Shown here: positions 17,521 through 26,077 of the stretch, piece by piece
How the letters are laid out: each line of letters begins with the position of its first letter
How positions within the stretch are numbered: the first letter of the stretch is position 1
NCBI GenBank assembly: GCA_902778135.1
Contig: CACYWP010000015.1
Location: forward strand, 19,656 to 83,655
Source of the DNA: an uncultured Coriobacteriaceae bacterium
Lineage (GTDB): Bacteria > Actinomycetota > Coriobacteriia > Coriobacteriales > Atopobiaceae
DNA: 64,000 bases
Direction of reading: 5' to 3'
The notes under the pieces: generated by a model
What the model was told of the DNA's origin: nothing
Database searches by the model: none
Seen by the model: the letters and a program-made list of their open reading frames with translations, nothing else
Position numbers and translations under genes: made by a program

Positions 17521-17588
17521 GGTTCGACCATCGGGGACGGTTCTCCGCGGTCGAATTCGACCAAGGAGAACCGTCCCCGATGGTCGAA
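17521..17588. repeat. Palindromic intergenic repeat, copy 1
   Basis: A perfect 24-bp inverted repeat (arms 17523-17546 and 17565-17588, starting TTCGACCATCGGGGACGG) encloses an 18-base loop that itself contains a perfect 14-base palindrome, GGTCGAATTCGACC (17549-17562). A related element lies at 53441-53518. It sits between the asd terminator and the HAD gene. Confidence 0.85.
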
Positions 17589-17589
17589 A

Positions 17590-17623
17590 GGAAAAGGGGC
17601 TGCCCGGAACCGGACAGCCCCTT
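17590..17623 (-). terminator. Rho-independent terminator of the hom-lysC-asd operon
   Basis: On the minus strand a 14-bp stem (AAGGGGCTGTCCGG with its complement, one mismatch) and a 2-base loop are followed by TTTTCCTTTC. It lies 13 bases past the asd stop. Confidence 0.85.
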
Positions 17624-17635
17624 GGACGGTTTGGG

Positions 17636-18649
17636 CTAGTCGAGCAGCAATTCTGCGATCTGGACCGCGTTGGTGGCGGCACCCTTGCGGATCTGGTCGC
17701 CGCAGCAGAAGAGCGTGATCGCGTTCACGTCATCGGGAGCCGAGGTGTCGCGGCGGATGCGCCCGACGTAGATGAGGTCCTGGTCGCTCGTGTCCAGCGG
17801 CATCGGATACTGGGCGGCCGCAAGGTCATCCACGACCTTGACGCCCGCTGCGGTCGAGAGGATCTCGCGCGCCTCTTCCGGCGAGATGGGACGCTCGAAC
17901 TCGGCCGTGATGGACTCGGAGTGCGAGCGCATGACGGGAACGCGCACGCAGGTGCAGTTGACGCGCAGGTCGGGCAGATGCATGATCTTGCGACCCTCGT
18001 TGCCCATCTTGACCTCTTCGGAGGTGTAGGCATCCTCCTTCTCGCCGCCGATCTGCGGAATCAGGTTCGCAGCCAGCTGGTAGGCGAACGGGGCGGTCTC
18101 CCCCACCGGCTCGCCCGCGGCAACGCAACCCAGCTCGCGCACCAGCTCGTCCAGGCCCGGCTTGCCGGCACCCGACGCCGCCTGGTAGGTGCTGGCGATG
18201 ATGCGCTTCAGGCCCGCCGCCTGGTGCAGCGGCCACAGCGGCACCAGGCCGATGATCGTCGCGCAGTTGGGGTTGGAGATGATGCCGTTGTGCCACTTCA
18301 CGTCCTGCCCGTTGATCTCGGGAATGACCAGGGGCACATCCTCGTCCAGACGGAAGGCGTGGCTGTTGTCCACGCACACCGCGCCGCGCTTCACGGCTTC
18401 GGGAAGCAGCGCCCTGGCCGTCCCGTCGCCTGCGGCGCCCAGCACGATGTCGACGCCCTCGAAGGCGTCGGGAGCTGCCTCGACGACGGCAACCTGCTCG
18501 CCGGCGAACGCCACGGTGCGCCCCACGGAACGCGCGCTGGCCAGCGGGACCAGACGCTCTACCGGAAACTGGCGCTCCTCGAGACACTGGAGCATCTGCT
18601 GGCCGACGACGCCCGTGGCTCCCAGAATCGCTACAACCTTGCCGCTCAT
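17636..18649 (-). CDS. asd: Aspartate-semialdehyde dehydrogenase
   Basis: It converts aspartyl phosphate to aspartate semialdehyde with NADPH, the branch point to threonine, methionine and lysine/diaminopimelate. The 337-residue protein has the nucleotide loop GATGVVG at 10-16, the catalytic Cys129 in SNPNCATI, and the substrate-binding RVPVMRSHSES segment with the catalytic His. Length and motifs match the Gram-positive Asd type. Its start overlaps the stop of lysC by 4 bases (ATGA), so it is the last gene of hom-lysC-asd. Confidence 0.97.
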   Translation of the reverse strand: MSGKVVAILGATGVVGQQMLQCLEERQFPVERLVPLASARSVGRTVAFAGEQVAVVEAAPDAFEGVDIVLGAAGDGTARALLPEAVKRGAVCVDNSHAFRLDEDVPLVIPEINGQDVKWHNGIISNPNCATIIGLVPLWPLHQAAGLKRIIASTYQAASGAGKPGLDELVRELGCVAAGEPVGETAPFAYQLAANLIPQIGGEKEDAYTSEEVKMGNEGRKIMHLPDLRVNCTCVRVPVMRSHSESITAEFERPISPEEAREILSTAAGVKVVDDLAAAQYPMPLDTSDQDLIYVGRIRRDTSAPDDVNAITLFCCGDQIRKGAATNAVQIAELLLD

Positions 18650-19995
18650 TGCACAGCCTCCTTGCTCGGCATCTCGACCATCTCGCCCTCGACGAAGGAG
18701 TTGTAGATAACGTTGATGGCATGGTCGAAGTCGGTGTTGTTCACGCCCATGATGATGCTGATCTCCTGCGAACTCTGCGTGATCATGCGAATGTTAATAC
18801 CGGCTTCACCAAGTGCGCCGAAGATGCGGCCTGACGTGCCTGCGCGACGGTTCATGTTGCGGCCCACGACGCTGATGAGTGCCAGCTGGTCGACGACGTT
18901 GATGACGTCGGGCTTCAGCTCCTGCTGCAGGTCGTTGACGATGGAGTAGATCGTGTCGCGCACGTCGGCGCCGTTGACCACCACGCCGAACGAGTCGACG
19001 CCGGTGGGCACGTGCTCGATCGAGACGCCGTAGCGCTCGAAGATGGAGAGGGCCCTGCGCAGGAACCCGACCTTGTCGGACATGTGGGCCTTCTGGATGT
19101 GGACGGCGCGGAAGTCCTTGCGACCGGCGATGCCGGTGATGAGGTGCTCGCGCTCGTTGTCCTCGGCGGTCTCGCGGATGATGGTGCCGCGCTTGTCGGG
19201 CTGGTTGGTGTTCTTGATCTGGATGGGGATGCCCACCTCGCGGACGGGGAAGATGGCCTCCTCCTGCAGCACCGAGGCGCCCATGTAGGACAGCTCGCGC
19301 ATCTCGTCGAAGGTGATGCGGTGGATGGTGCGGGGGTCGTCGACGATGCGGGGGTCGGCGGACAGGAACCCGCTGACGTCGGTCCAGTTCTCGTAGACCG
19401 TCGCGTCCAGGCAGCGCGCCACGATGGCGCCCGTGATGTCACCACCGCCGCGCTTGAAGAGCTTGATGGTCCCGTCGACCGTCGCGCCGTAGAAGCCCGG
19501 CAGCACGAAGCGGCCCAGTCGCACGGCAGCGTCCTTCAGGCGGATCTGGGTGCGCTCCATGTCGACGGTGCCGTCGTGGTGGAAGACGATCACGTCGGCC
19601 GCGTCAAGGAACGGAAGCCCCAGGTACTCGGCCATCAGCCGTGCGGTGAACCACTCGCCGCGGCTGACGATGTACTCGGGAGAGAGGCTCTTGATGACGG
19701 AGGCGAACTCCTCGAACTTCGCGGAGACGGGATACTTCAGCCCCAGGTCGCGGGCGATCTCGACGAATCGCTCCTCGATGTCCTTCAGAAGCGACGTGCA
19801 GTCGACGTGGTAGGCGATATGGGCGTTGACCAGCAGCAGCAGGTCGGTGATCTTGTTGTCTTCCGAGAAGCGCTTGCCAGACGCCGACACCACCACATAG
19901 AGGCGGTCGGGGTCGGAGCGCACGATGTCGCGCACCTTCTTGAACTGGCTCGCGTCGGCGACGCTGGAGCCTCCGAACTTCGCAACTTTGATCAT
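18646..19995 (-). CDS. lysC: Aspartate kinase
   Basis: It phosphorylates aspartate, the first step of the aspartate family. The 449-residue protein has the KFGGSSVA motif at residues 6-13, the catalytic segment SRGEWFTARLMAEYLG and two C-terminal ACT domains (about 310-445, with FLRRALSIFERYGVSIEHV and GRIFGALGEAGINIRMI), so it is a monofunctional, amino-acid-regulated enzyme of the long class. Which end product inhibits it cannot be read. It begins 18 bases after hom and overlaps asd. Confidence 0.96.
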   Translation of the reverse strand: MIKVAKFGGSSVADASQFKKVRDIVRSDPDRLYVVVSASGKRFSEDNKITDLLLLVNAHIAYHVDCTSLLKDIEERFVEIARDLGLKYPVSAKFEEFASVIKSLSPEYIVSRGEWFTARLMAEYLGLPFLDAADVIVFHHDGTVDMERTQIRLKDAAVRLGRFVLPGFYGATVDGTIKLFKRGGGDITGAIVARCLDATVYENWTDVSGFLSADPRIVDDPRTIHRITFDEMRELSYMGASVLQEEAIFPVREVGIPIQIKNTNQPDKRGTIIRETAEDNEREHLITGIAGRKDFRAVHIQKAHMSDKVGFLRRALSIFERYGVSIEHVPTGVDSFGVVVNGADVRDTIYSIVNDLQQELKPDVINVVDQLALISVVGRNMNRRAGTSGRIFGALGEAGINIRMITQSSQEISIIMGVNNTDFDHAINVIYNSFVEGEMVEMPSKEAVQ

Positions 19996-20013
19996 GTTTG
20001 AAACCAGACCTTC

Positions 20014-21132
20014 CTAGGCGAGACGCGCCATGAACGCGGTCTCGTCCGTGGCGACGATGGCGGACAACAGGCGGCGGGCATCCTCGGCGGTGATGGAGCG
20101 CACGAGCCAGGCACCCGGGCCATAGGGTTCGGCCCCCTCCGGGGCGACGGTAGTTCGGAACACGTAGTCGCCGGTCAGGAGGGTCGGGTCATAGGCGAGG
20201 GGGCGTGTGAGGTCGTAGCGCGGACGGCGTCCGTCGCGCAGGTCCAGCACGTCCTGGACCATCGCGTTGCCGGTCGGCAGGCTGCCGGCGCCCTGTCCGT
20301 AGAACTTCAGCTTGCCGATGGTGGCCCCCTCAAGCGTCACGAGGTTGAAGTTGGCCGGCACGTTGGCCTCCAGCGAGGCGGCGGGCAGCGCCATGGGCTC
20401 GACCGCCACGGCATAGCGTCCGTCGCGCGACAGGCCGTGTCCCAGCAGCTTGACGACGCGGCCCTCGGCGGCAAAGAGGTCCATGTCGGCCTTGCAGAGG
20501 GTGCGGATGCCGGTGACGGGCAGGTCGGGCGTGCATGCGACGTCGAAGGCCACGCTCGCGGAGATGATGGTCTTGTTCTTGACGTCGATGCCATCGATGT
20601 CGGCGGAGGGGTCGGCCTCTGCATAGCCCAGCCGCTGGGCCTGGGCGAGCGTCTCGTCGAAGTCGGCACCCGTCTTTGCCATGTTGTCGACGATGTAGTT
20701 GGTGGTGCCGTTCATGATGCCGGAGAACATCGTCACCTCGTCGATGCGACGGGCCTTCTCGATGCTGGCAATCCAGGGGATGCCGCCCCCGCAGGTCGCC
20801 TCTATGAGCAGGGATACGCCGTGCTCCTCTGCGACCGCCGCAAATTCGGCGAAATGGGCTGCGACGACGGCCTTGTTGGAGGTGACGACGTGCTTGCCCG
20901 CCTGCAGCGCGCGAACAATGAAGGTGTGGGCCGGCTCCAGGCCACCCATGCACTCCAGGACGACCTCGATGCCGGGGTCTCCCACGATCTGGTCGTAGTC
21001 GGAGGTCATGCGCGGTTCGCAGCATCGGTCGGGCAGGTCGAGGATGCGTGCGACCTCGACGCCCTCCACGTCCGCCACGATCTGGTCGACACCGCGACCG
21101 ACCGTGCCAAAGCCCAGGATGGCAATCTTCAT
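20014..21132 (-). CDS. hom: Homoserine dehydrogenase, short form without ACT domain
   Basis: It reduces aspartate semialdehyde to homoserine. The 372-residue protein has the Rossmann motif GFGTVGRG at about 8-15, the substrate segment MFSGIMNGTTNYI, and the catalytic lysine region (DIDGIDVKNKTIISASVAF). The usual C-terminal ACT domain of about 80 residues is missing, so feedback control by threonine through this domain is not expected. The ATG at 21132 (MKIAILG) was chosen; an ATG 6 codons upstream overlaps the ribosome binding site. First gene of the minus-strand operon; 179 bases separate it from thrC on the other strand. Confidence 0.94.
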   Translation of the reverse strand: MKIAILGFGTVGRGVDQIVADVEGVEVARILDLPDRCCEPRMTSDYDQIVGDPGIEVVLECMGGLEPAHTFIVRALQAGKHVVTSNKAVVAAHFAEFAAVAEEHGVSLLIEATCGGGIPWIASIEKARRIDEVTMFSGIMNGTTNYIVDNMAKTGADFDETLAQAQRLGYAEADPSADIDGIDVKNKTIISASVAFDVACTPDLPVTGIRTLCKADMDLFAAEGRVVKLLGHGLSRDGRYAVAVEPMALPAASLEANVPANFNLVTLEGATIGKLKFYGQGAGSLPTGNAMVQDVLDLRDGRRPRYDLTRPLAYDPTLLTGDYVFRTTVAPEGAEPYGPGAWLVRSITAEDARRLLSAIVATDETAFMARLA

Positions 21133-21311
21133 CAGGTTCCAACCTTTCATGCTCCCGCCCCGTCATGCGGGGTCCCGGTGGGCCATGGGGGCCTCGGACG
21201 GGCGTCGCGGCAGCTTCTTACGTTTGTGTGACACCGGTATGGTACGTGCCCATGCACGGTTATCATACGTACAAGCAGGACATCCATCAAAACACGCGAG
21301 GGAGTGCCCAA

Positions 21312-22796
21312 GTGGAAACGTTGTATCACAGCACGCGCAGCTCGAACGAGGTCGTAACAAGCAAGCAAGCAATCCTGACCGGGATAGCCCCGGATGGAGG
21401 CCTGTACGTGTCCGACCAGCTGGGTGCGCAACTGGTCGACCTTGCCCGCGTCGCCCATCAGGGCTACCACGCCACCGCCCGCGACGTGCTGGCAACGCTC
21501 CTGTCCGACTACACCGCCGACGAGGTTGCGTCCTGCGTCGCCGGTGCCTATGGCGACAACTTCGACACGCCCGCCATCACCCCGCTCACGCCACTTGGCG
21601 CCGACTGGCTGCTCGAGCTCTACCATGGTCCCACCTGCGCCTTCAAGGACGTCGCGCTGCAGATGCTGCCTCGCCTGATGAGCGTCGCGCGCGAGGGCGA
21701 CGGTCATGACGTCATGATCGTCACCGCCACCTCCGGGGATACCGGTAAGGCAGCCCTTGAGGGCTTTGCCGACGTCGCGGGCACCGGTGTCACGGTCTTC
21801 TATCCCGATGGCAAGGTCAGTGACATCCAGCATCTGCAGATGGCCACCCAGCGCGGCGCCAACGTCGCGGTCGCCGGCATCCGCGGCAACTTCGACGACG
21901 CCCAGACGCAGGTCAAGCGCATCTTTGCCGACCCGGCCGTCAACGCTCGCCTGGCGGAGGCGGGCGTCGTGCTGTCCAGCGCCAACTCCATCAACGTCGG
22001 CCGCCTGGTGCCCCAGGTCACCTACTACATGGACGCCTATGCCCAGCTCGTGCAGCGTGGTGCTATCGCCGTGGGCGACGAGGTCGACTACTGCGTGCCC
22101 ACCGGCAACTTCGGCGACGTGCTTGCCGGCTATTACGCAAAGCGCCTGGGACTGCCCGTCGGCCGCCTCATCGTCGCCTCCAACACCAACAAGGTCCTCA
22201 CCGACTTCATCGAGACCGGCACCTACGACCGCCGGCGCGACTTCGTCAAGACCATCTCCCCATCGATGGACATCCTCATCTCGTCCAACCTCGAGCGTCT
22301 GCTCTACTACCTGACCGACGGCGACTGCGAGCGTGTCGCCGCATGGATGGCCGACCTGTCGAAGACGGGCGTCTACACCCTGCCCACCGAGGTGATGGAC
22401 CGCATGCGCGAGACTTTTGACTGCGGCTTTGCCACCGACGACGACACCCGTGACACCATCCGCTCCACCTGGGAGTCCGAGCACGTGCTCATCGACACCC
22501 ACACCGCCGTGGGCAAGTGCGTCATCGACCGTCGCGCCAGCGAGGGACGCCAGCGCGTCTGCCTGTCGACCGCCAACCCCTACAAGTTCAGCGCCGACGT
22601 GCTGGCCGCCCTCGGCGTCCGGACCGACGGCATGGACGGCTTCGCCTGCATGGATGCGCTTCAGGAGCTGACCGGCGTCGAGGCCCCGCGACAGCTCTCC
22701 GGCCTGCGCGAGGCCAAGGTCCTGCATCCCGACGTCTGCGACCAGGACGAGATGTCCGACTTCGTCGAGGCCGCCTGCGCGCGGGTGTTCGCATGA
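21312..22796 (+). CDS. thrC: Threonine synthase
   Basis: This PLP enzyme converts O-phosphohomoserine to threonine. The 494-residue protein has the PLP lysine K112 in YHGPTCAFKDVALQ and the phosphate-binding TATSGDTGKAAL loop. Its N-terminal half begins METLYHSTRS, as in the fungal/enterobacterial type II enzymes. The start is a GTG at 21312, preceded by GAGGGAG at 7 bases. It shares a short divergent promoter region with hom (21133-21311); no threonine-rich leader peptide or attenuator was found there. Confidence 0.95.
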   Translation: METLYHSTRSSNEVVTSKQAILTGIAPDGGLYVSDQLGAQLVDLARVAHQGYHATARDVLATLLSDYTADEVASCVAGAYGDNFDTPAITPLTPLGADWLLELYHGPTCAFKDVALQMLPRLMSVAREGDGHDVMIVTATSGDTGKAALEGFADVAGTGVTVFYPDGKVSDIQHLQMATQRGANVAVAGIRGNFDDAQTQVKRIFADPAVNARLAEAGVVLSSANSINVGRLVPQVTYYMDAYAQLVQRGAIAVGDEVDYCVPTGNFGDVLAGYYAKRLGLPVGRLIVASNTNKVLTDFIETGTYDRRRDFVKTISPSMDILISSNLERLLYYLTDGDCERVAAWMADLSKTGVYTLPTEVMDRMRETFDCGFATDDDTRDTIRSTWESEHVLIDTHTAVGKCVIDRRASEGRQRVCLSTANPYKFSADVLAALGVRTDGMDGFACMDALQELTGVEAPRQLSGLREAKVLHPDVCDQDEMSDFVEAACARVFA

Positions 22797-23701
22797 TCGA
22801 GGGGGGCGTGCCACGAGGCGTGACCGTCCGCGTCCCCGCGACGACCGCAAACCTGGGCGTCGGCTTCGACGTGCTGGGGCTTGCGCTGGAGATGTCGGCC
22901 ACCTACCACTTCCAGCCGGCCGACGAGCTGCTGGTCACCGGGTGCGACAGTCGCTACTGCGGCGAGGACAACCTCGTGTGGACCTCCTACCTCACGGCCT
23001 GCGACGAGCTGGGCATCCAGCCACAGCCGCTGCACATCCACGAGGACACCCCCATTCCCAGCTCGGGCGGGCTGGGCTCCAGCTCCACCTGCGTGGTGGC
23101 CGGCATCGTCGCCGCGCAGGCGCTGGGCGGACGCGAGCTGGACCGCTCGTTCACGCTGTCGCTGGCCACCCGCATCGAGGGGCATCCCGACAACGTGGCG
23201 CCCGCCGTGATGGGGGGCCTGGTCAGCTCATACGTGGAGGACGATGTGACGGTCACGACGCGCTGGGTCATCGCCCCCAACCTGCGCTTCGTCTGCATGT
23301 CGCCACCCTATCGGGTGCTGACCGCGGACGCGCGCAAGGCCCTGCCCTCTATGGTGCCCATGAGCTCGGTCTCCTGGCAGGTGGGTCGCTGCCTCGCCAT
23401 GGTCAGCGCCTTGGCCTCCGGCAATCCCGCCGACATAGCGGCATGCTGCCACGATCGCATCCACGAGCCCTATCGCGCACCGCTCATCCCCGACTTCGAG
23501 CGCCTGCGCGACTGCGCGCTGGCGTCGGGTGCCTGCACGTTCCTCATCTCGGGCTCGGGCGCGACGATGCTGGCCATATGCGACGGCTCGCACAGCGCCG
23601 AACGCGTCGAGCGGGCCGTCAGCGAGCTGATGCCCGAATTGTGGGTGCGCACGATGCGCGCCAGCGAGCACGGCGTCTCCGCCGTGGCCACGACCTGTTG
23701 A
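22793..23701 (+). CDS. thrB: Homoserine kinase
   Basis: This 302-residue GHMP-family kinase makes O-phosphohomoserine for thrC. Seen are the N-terminal RVPATTANLGVGFDVLGLAL, the ATP loop PSSGGLGSSST and the C-terminal GSGATMLAI motif. Its ATG overlaps the stop of thrC by 4 bases (ATGA), indicating translational coupling; a GTG downstream (22808 or 22818) is possible. A 9-bp hairpin lies between its stop and thrH. Confidence 0.95.
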   Translation: MIEGGVPRGVTVRVPATTANLGVGFDVLGLALEMSATYHFQPADELLVTGCDSRYCGEDNLVWTSYLTACDELGIQPQPLHIHEDTPIPSSGGLGSSSTCVVAGIVAAQALGGRELDRSFTLSLATRIEGHPDNVAPAVMGGLVSSYVEDDVTVTTRWVIAPNLRFVCMSPPYRVLTADARKALPSMVPMSSVSWQVGRCLAMVSALASGNPADIAACCHDRIHEPYRAPLIPDFERLRDCALASGACTFLISGSGATMLAICDGSHSAERVERAVSELMPELWVRTMRASEHGVSAVATTC

Positions 23702-23708
23702 TCCGCAG

Positions 23709-23730
23709 GTCGGAGGATGCGTCCTCCGAC
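23709..23730 (+). other. Hairpin between thrB and thrH
   Basis: GTCGGAGGA and its perfect complement enclose a TGCG loop. No T tract follows, and thrH begins 21 bases later. It may stabilise the upstream mRNA or lower expression of thrH. Confidence 0.5.
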
Positions 23731-23751
23731 CTCACACGAAAGGTGTCTGCC

Positions 23752-24351
23752 ATGAATGTTTGTTGCCTGGACATGGAAGGCGTTCTCGTCCCCGAGATCT
23801 GGATCGCGTTCTCGGAGGCCAGCGGCATCCCCGTGCTGCGCCGCACCACCCGCGACGAGCCTGACTACGACAAGCTCATGAACTGGCGTCTGCAGATCCT
23901 GCGCGAGCATGGGCTGGGCCTGCGCGAGATCCAGGACGTCATCGCCACCATCGACCCCCTGCCCGGAGCCAAGGAGTTCCTCGACGAGCTGCGCTCGATC
24001 TCCCAGGTCATCATCCTCTCGGACACCTTCGAGCAGTTCGCCAAGCCCCTCATGGCCAAGCTGGGCTGGCCGACGATCTTCTGCAACTCCCTGGTGGTCG
24101 GTGACGACGGCATGGTGGACGACTTCCGCATGAGGTGTCCCGAGTCCAAGCTGACCACCGTACGCGGTCTGCAGTCGATCGGGTTCGACACGATTGCCAC
24201 GGGCGACTCCTTCAATGACCTGGCCATGATACGCGCAAGCAAGGCGGGCTTCCTGTTCCGCTCGACCGACCAGATCATCGCCGACAACCCCGACCTGCCG
24301 GCCTTCGAGGAGTTCGACGACCTGCTGGCAGCCTTCAAGGCGGCCATGTAG
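23752..24351 (+). CDS. thrH: Bifunctional phosphoserine phosphatase/homoserine phosphotransferase ThrH
   Basis: The 199-residue HAD protein matches ThrH closely over its whole length: CLDMEGVLVPEIWIAF at the N terminus, REHGLGLREIQDVIATIDPL, ILSDTFEQFAKPLMAKLGWP and GDSFNDLAMI. In Pseudomonas ThrH can dephosphorylate phosphoserine and transfer that phosphate to homoserine. Here it is the last gene of thrC-thrB-thrH, so it either supports serine synthesis or gives a second route to phosphohomoserine. The ATG at 23752 follows AAAGGTG. Confidence 0.93.
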   Translation: MNVCCLDMEGVLVPEIWIAFSEASGIPVLRRTTRDEPDYDKLMNWRLQILREHGLGLREIQDVIATIDPLPGAKEFLDELRSISQVIILSDTFEQFAKPLMAKLGWPTIFCNSLVVGDDGMVDDFRMRCPESKLTTVRGLQSIGFDTIATGDSFNDLAMIRASKAGFLFRSTDQIIADNPDLPAFEEFDDLLAAFKAAM

Positions 24352-24425
24352 CACCTACCCATGCTGCCTGCCCGCTTCTTGGGACGCCAATTCCAGACTG
24401 TCGAGGCATGCTGGAGTTGGCGCCC

Positions 24426-24592
24426 TTTCCGTTGTCTGCGTTTTGGCCGAGTCATGCGCGCACCCTGCGCAGAATAGGCTCTTGTCTGCGCAGGCGAGAG
24501 CGCAGACAACGGAAACCGGCTCAACAATCCCTTGCAAAGCGCAGATAACGGGTGCGAAGTGCACGATTAACCTCGAATCGAGCGCAGACAAC
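24426..24592. repeat. Cluster of short CGCAGACAAC repeats in an intergenic region
   Basis: Between thrH and the next gene (24352-24629) a perfect 15-bp inverted repeat TTTCCGTTGTCTGCG (24426-24440; complement 24501-24515) is accompanied by TTGTCTGCGC at 24483, AGCGCAGATAACGGG at 24538 and GAGCGCAGACAAC at 24580. No coding sequence was found in this 278-base gap. Confidence 0.6.
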
Positions 24593-24629
24593 TCGCCTTC
24601 CCGCGGAAGAGGCATCCGATGCAGGGGCG

Positions 24630-25187
24630 TCACTCCCCCATGTCGGTGAGGCCGTCGTCCTCCACCTGCTCGTCTGACCACAGCATGAAGAGGTCCGTCG
24701 AGTTCGCGGCCACGCGGCGAAGCGCGGAACGGAACTCCCACTGGCGCCTGGCGGACACCTCTCCGCGAGCGACGAGGTCGGCCGCATGGACAACATCCGC
24801 CTCGCTCACGACTCGGGAAGTCGAGCCCTCCACCTCGCGCGTGACAGCCGCAAGCTGGCGCTGGGACAATGCGAGGGCGGCTTCGGCCTCGCTCGACTCG
24901 CGATGGATGCCAACCGTCGAGGTGCTCTCCTGCGCAATCTCGTCCATCTGGCGCCGACGCTCGTCGTCGACCGTCACCGGCAGCACCGGCATTCCCCCCA
25001 GGGCAGCAGGTCCCACAAGCGCAGCAGCCGCCAGGGCGGCGGCCACCTGCGACGACTTCGGCAGGCGAATTCCCTCGACATCGTCCGGCAGGGCATCCGA
25101 CCGCGTCGACGGTCCGTCCCAGCTCGATCTCCCGTCTCCCATGGCCCTCGCAATCGCACCGCACACCAATGGCACCACCCCCATCAT
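24630..25187 (-). CDS. Hypothetical single-span membrane protein
   Basis: This protein of up to 185 residues was not recognised. It has one Ala-rich hydrophobic segment (VAAALAAAALVGPAALGG) after about 45 residues, followed by a helical, Glu/Arg/Ser-rich region (DDERRRQMDEIAQESTSTVG, AALALSQRQLAAVTREVEG) likely to form a coiled coil. The start is unsure: the ATG pair at 25187/25184 lacks a good ribosome binding site, and the ATG at 25142 has GAGGG only 2 bases before it. It diverges from the 25284 gene. Confidence 0.5.
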   Translation of the reverse strand: MMGVVPLVCGAIARAMGDGRSSWDGPSTRSDALPDDVEGIRLPKSSQVAAALAAAALVGPAALGGMPVLPVTVDDERRRQMDEIAQESTSTVGIHRESSEAEAALALSQRQLAAVTREVEGSTSRVVSEADVVHAADLVARGEVSARRQWEFRSALRRVAANSTDLFMLWSDEQVEDDGLTDMGE

Positions 25188-25283
25188 AGGCGAATGGTGG
25201 GACGGCAGAACTTGCCGCGACAGCTCAACCGCCCACGTGCGATACTGGACAACGGTGCGACGTGACCGGGAACGGAGTGAGCC

Positions 25284-26057
25284 ATGGATGACCGACAGAG
25301 CCTGAGACAGACGATCGTGCGCTTCCGCTCGGAAGTCGGACGCGTTCTGGACGGAACGTTCCTCAACATGCCCGTCCCGCTGGAGCGCCTGTTGGACGCA
25401 CTCGACTGCGAGCCTGCCATCAGCGCATACATCGGCGAATGCACCGGCACGCACCTGCCCGAGGACTTCGATGCCGCCCTCGAGGTCGACCGCGTGAGCC
25501 GAGCCGCCGATGCGGTGTTCGGCCCCTACCCCACCGACGTGCGTGCCGCGACCGGCGAGGTCTACCTCATCGTGCAGGAGCTGGCCACCCGCGGTGCCAA
25601 GTGCCATGACGACGTCTTCCAGGGCTATGGGTTCGGATCGTCACGGATGTCGGACATCGCGCGCAACTTCACCGAGGACGTCATGGTGCGCCTGATCGAC
25701 AACGTCTCGGATCATCTTGCCCAGCGCGCATCGGAGCTGGGCATGGACGATGAACCGACCGACGGCCAGGCGAAGGCCACGGGAGACACCCCCTCGGACA
25801 CCGGAGATGCCCCGCTCAAGAGCCTGGACGAGCTGTTGGGACAGCTGATGAAAGCCATCGCCCAGCTTCCCGGGGACGTGCGGGAGGATGCGACGCTCCA
25901 GGCCGAGGCGCTTGCCGACGAGCTGGCCGAGCCCAACCCGAAGCGCCGCGTGGTGAGCGTCTTGCTGAGGGGGCTACGAATGATGGATGGCGACCGACAG
26001 GCCACCGACGCAATCGACCAGCTGGAAGACCGTCTGCGTGACGGGGGAATCCTGTAG
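25284..26057 (+). CDS. Hypothetical protein (257 aa)
   Basis: No family was recognised. The protein appears cytosolic, acidic and mostly helical. Residues 1-150 form one domain (LRQTIVRFRSEVGRVLDGT; RAATGEVYLIVQELATRG; DIARNFTEDVMVRLIDNV). A hydrophilic Asp/Thr/Pro linker (about 155-175) leads to a helical C-terminal domain with LDELLGQLMKAIAQLP and RRVVSVLLRGLRMM. GGAG stands 6 bases before the ATG. It converges on the LoaP-like gene, so it is not part of that operon. Confidence 0.65.
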   Translation: MDDRQSLRQTIVRFRSEVGRVLDGTFLNMPVPLERLLDALDCEPAISAYIGECTGTHLPEDFDAALEVDRVSRAADAVFGPYPTDVRAATGEVYLIVQELATRGAKCHDDVFQGYGFGSSRMSDIARNFTEDVMVRLIDNVSDHLAQRASELGMDDEPTDGQAKATGDTPSDTGDAPLKSLDELLGQLMKAIAQLPGDVREDATLQAEALADELAEPNPKRRVVSVLLRGLRMMDGDRQATDAIDQLEDRLRDGGIL

Positions 26058-26077
26058 GACGCGGGTTTCCCGCGACC

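Noticed and set aside
21133..21311. Threonine attenuator or T-box between hom and thrC
   Set aside because: No Thr-rich leader peptide, T-box sequence or antiterminator pairing was found; a short Met-Ala-His frame is not convincing.
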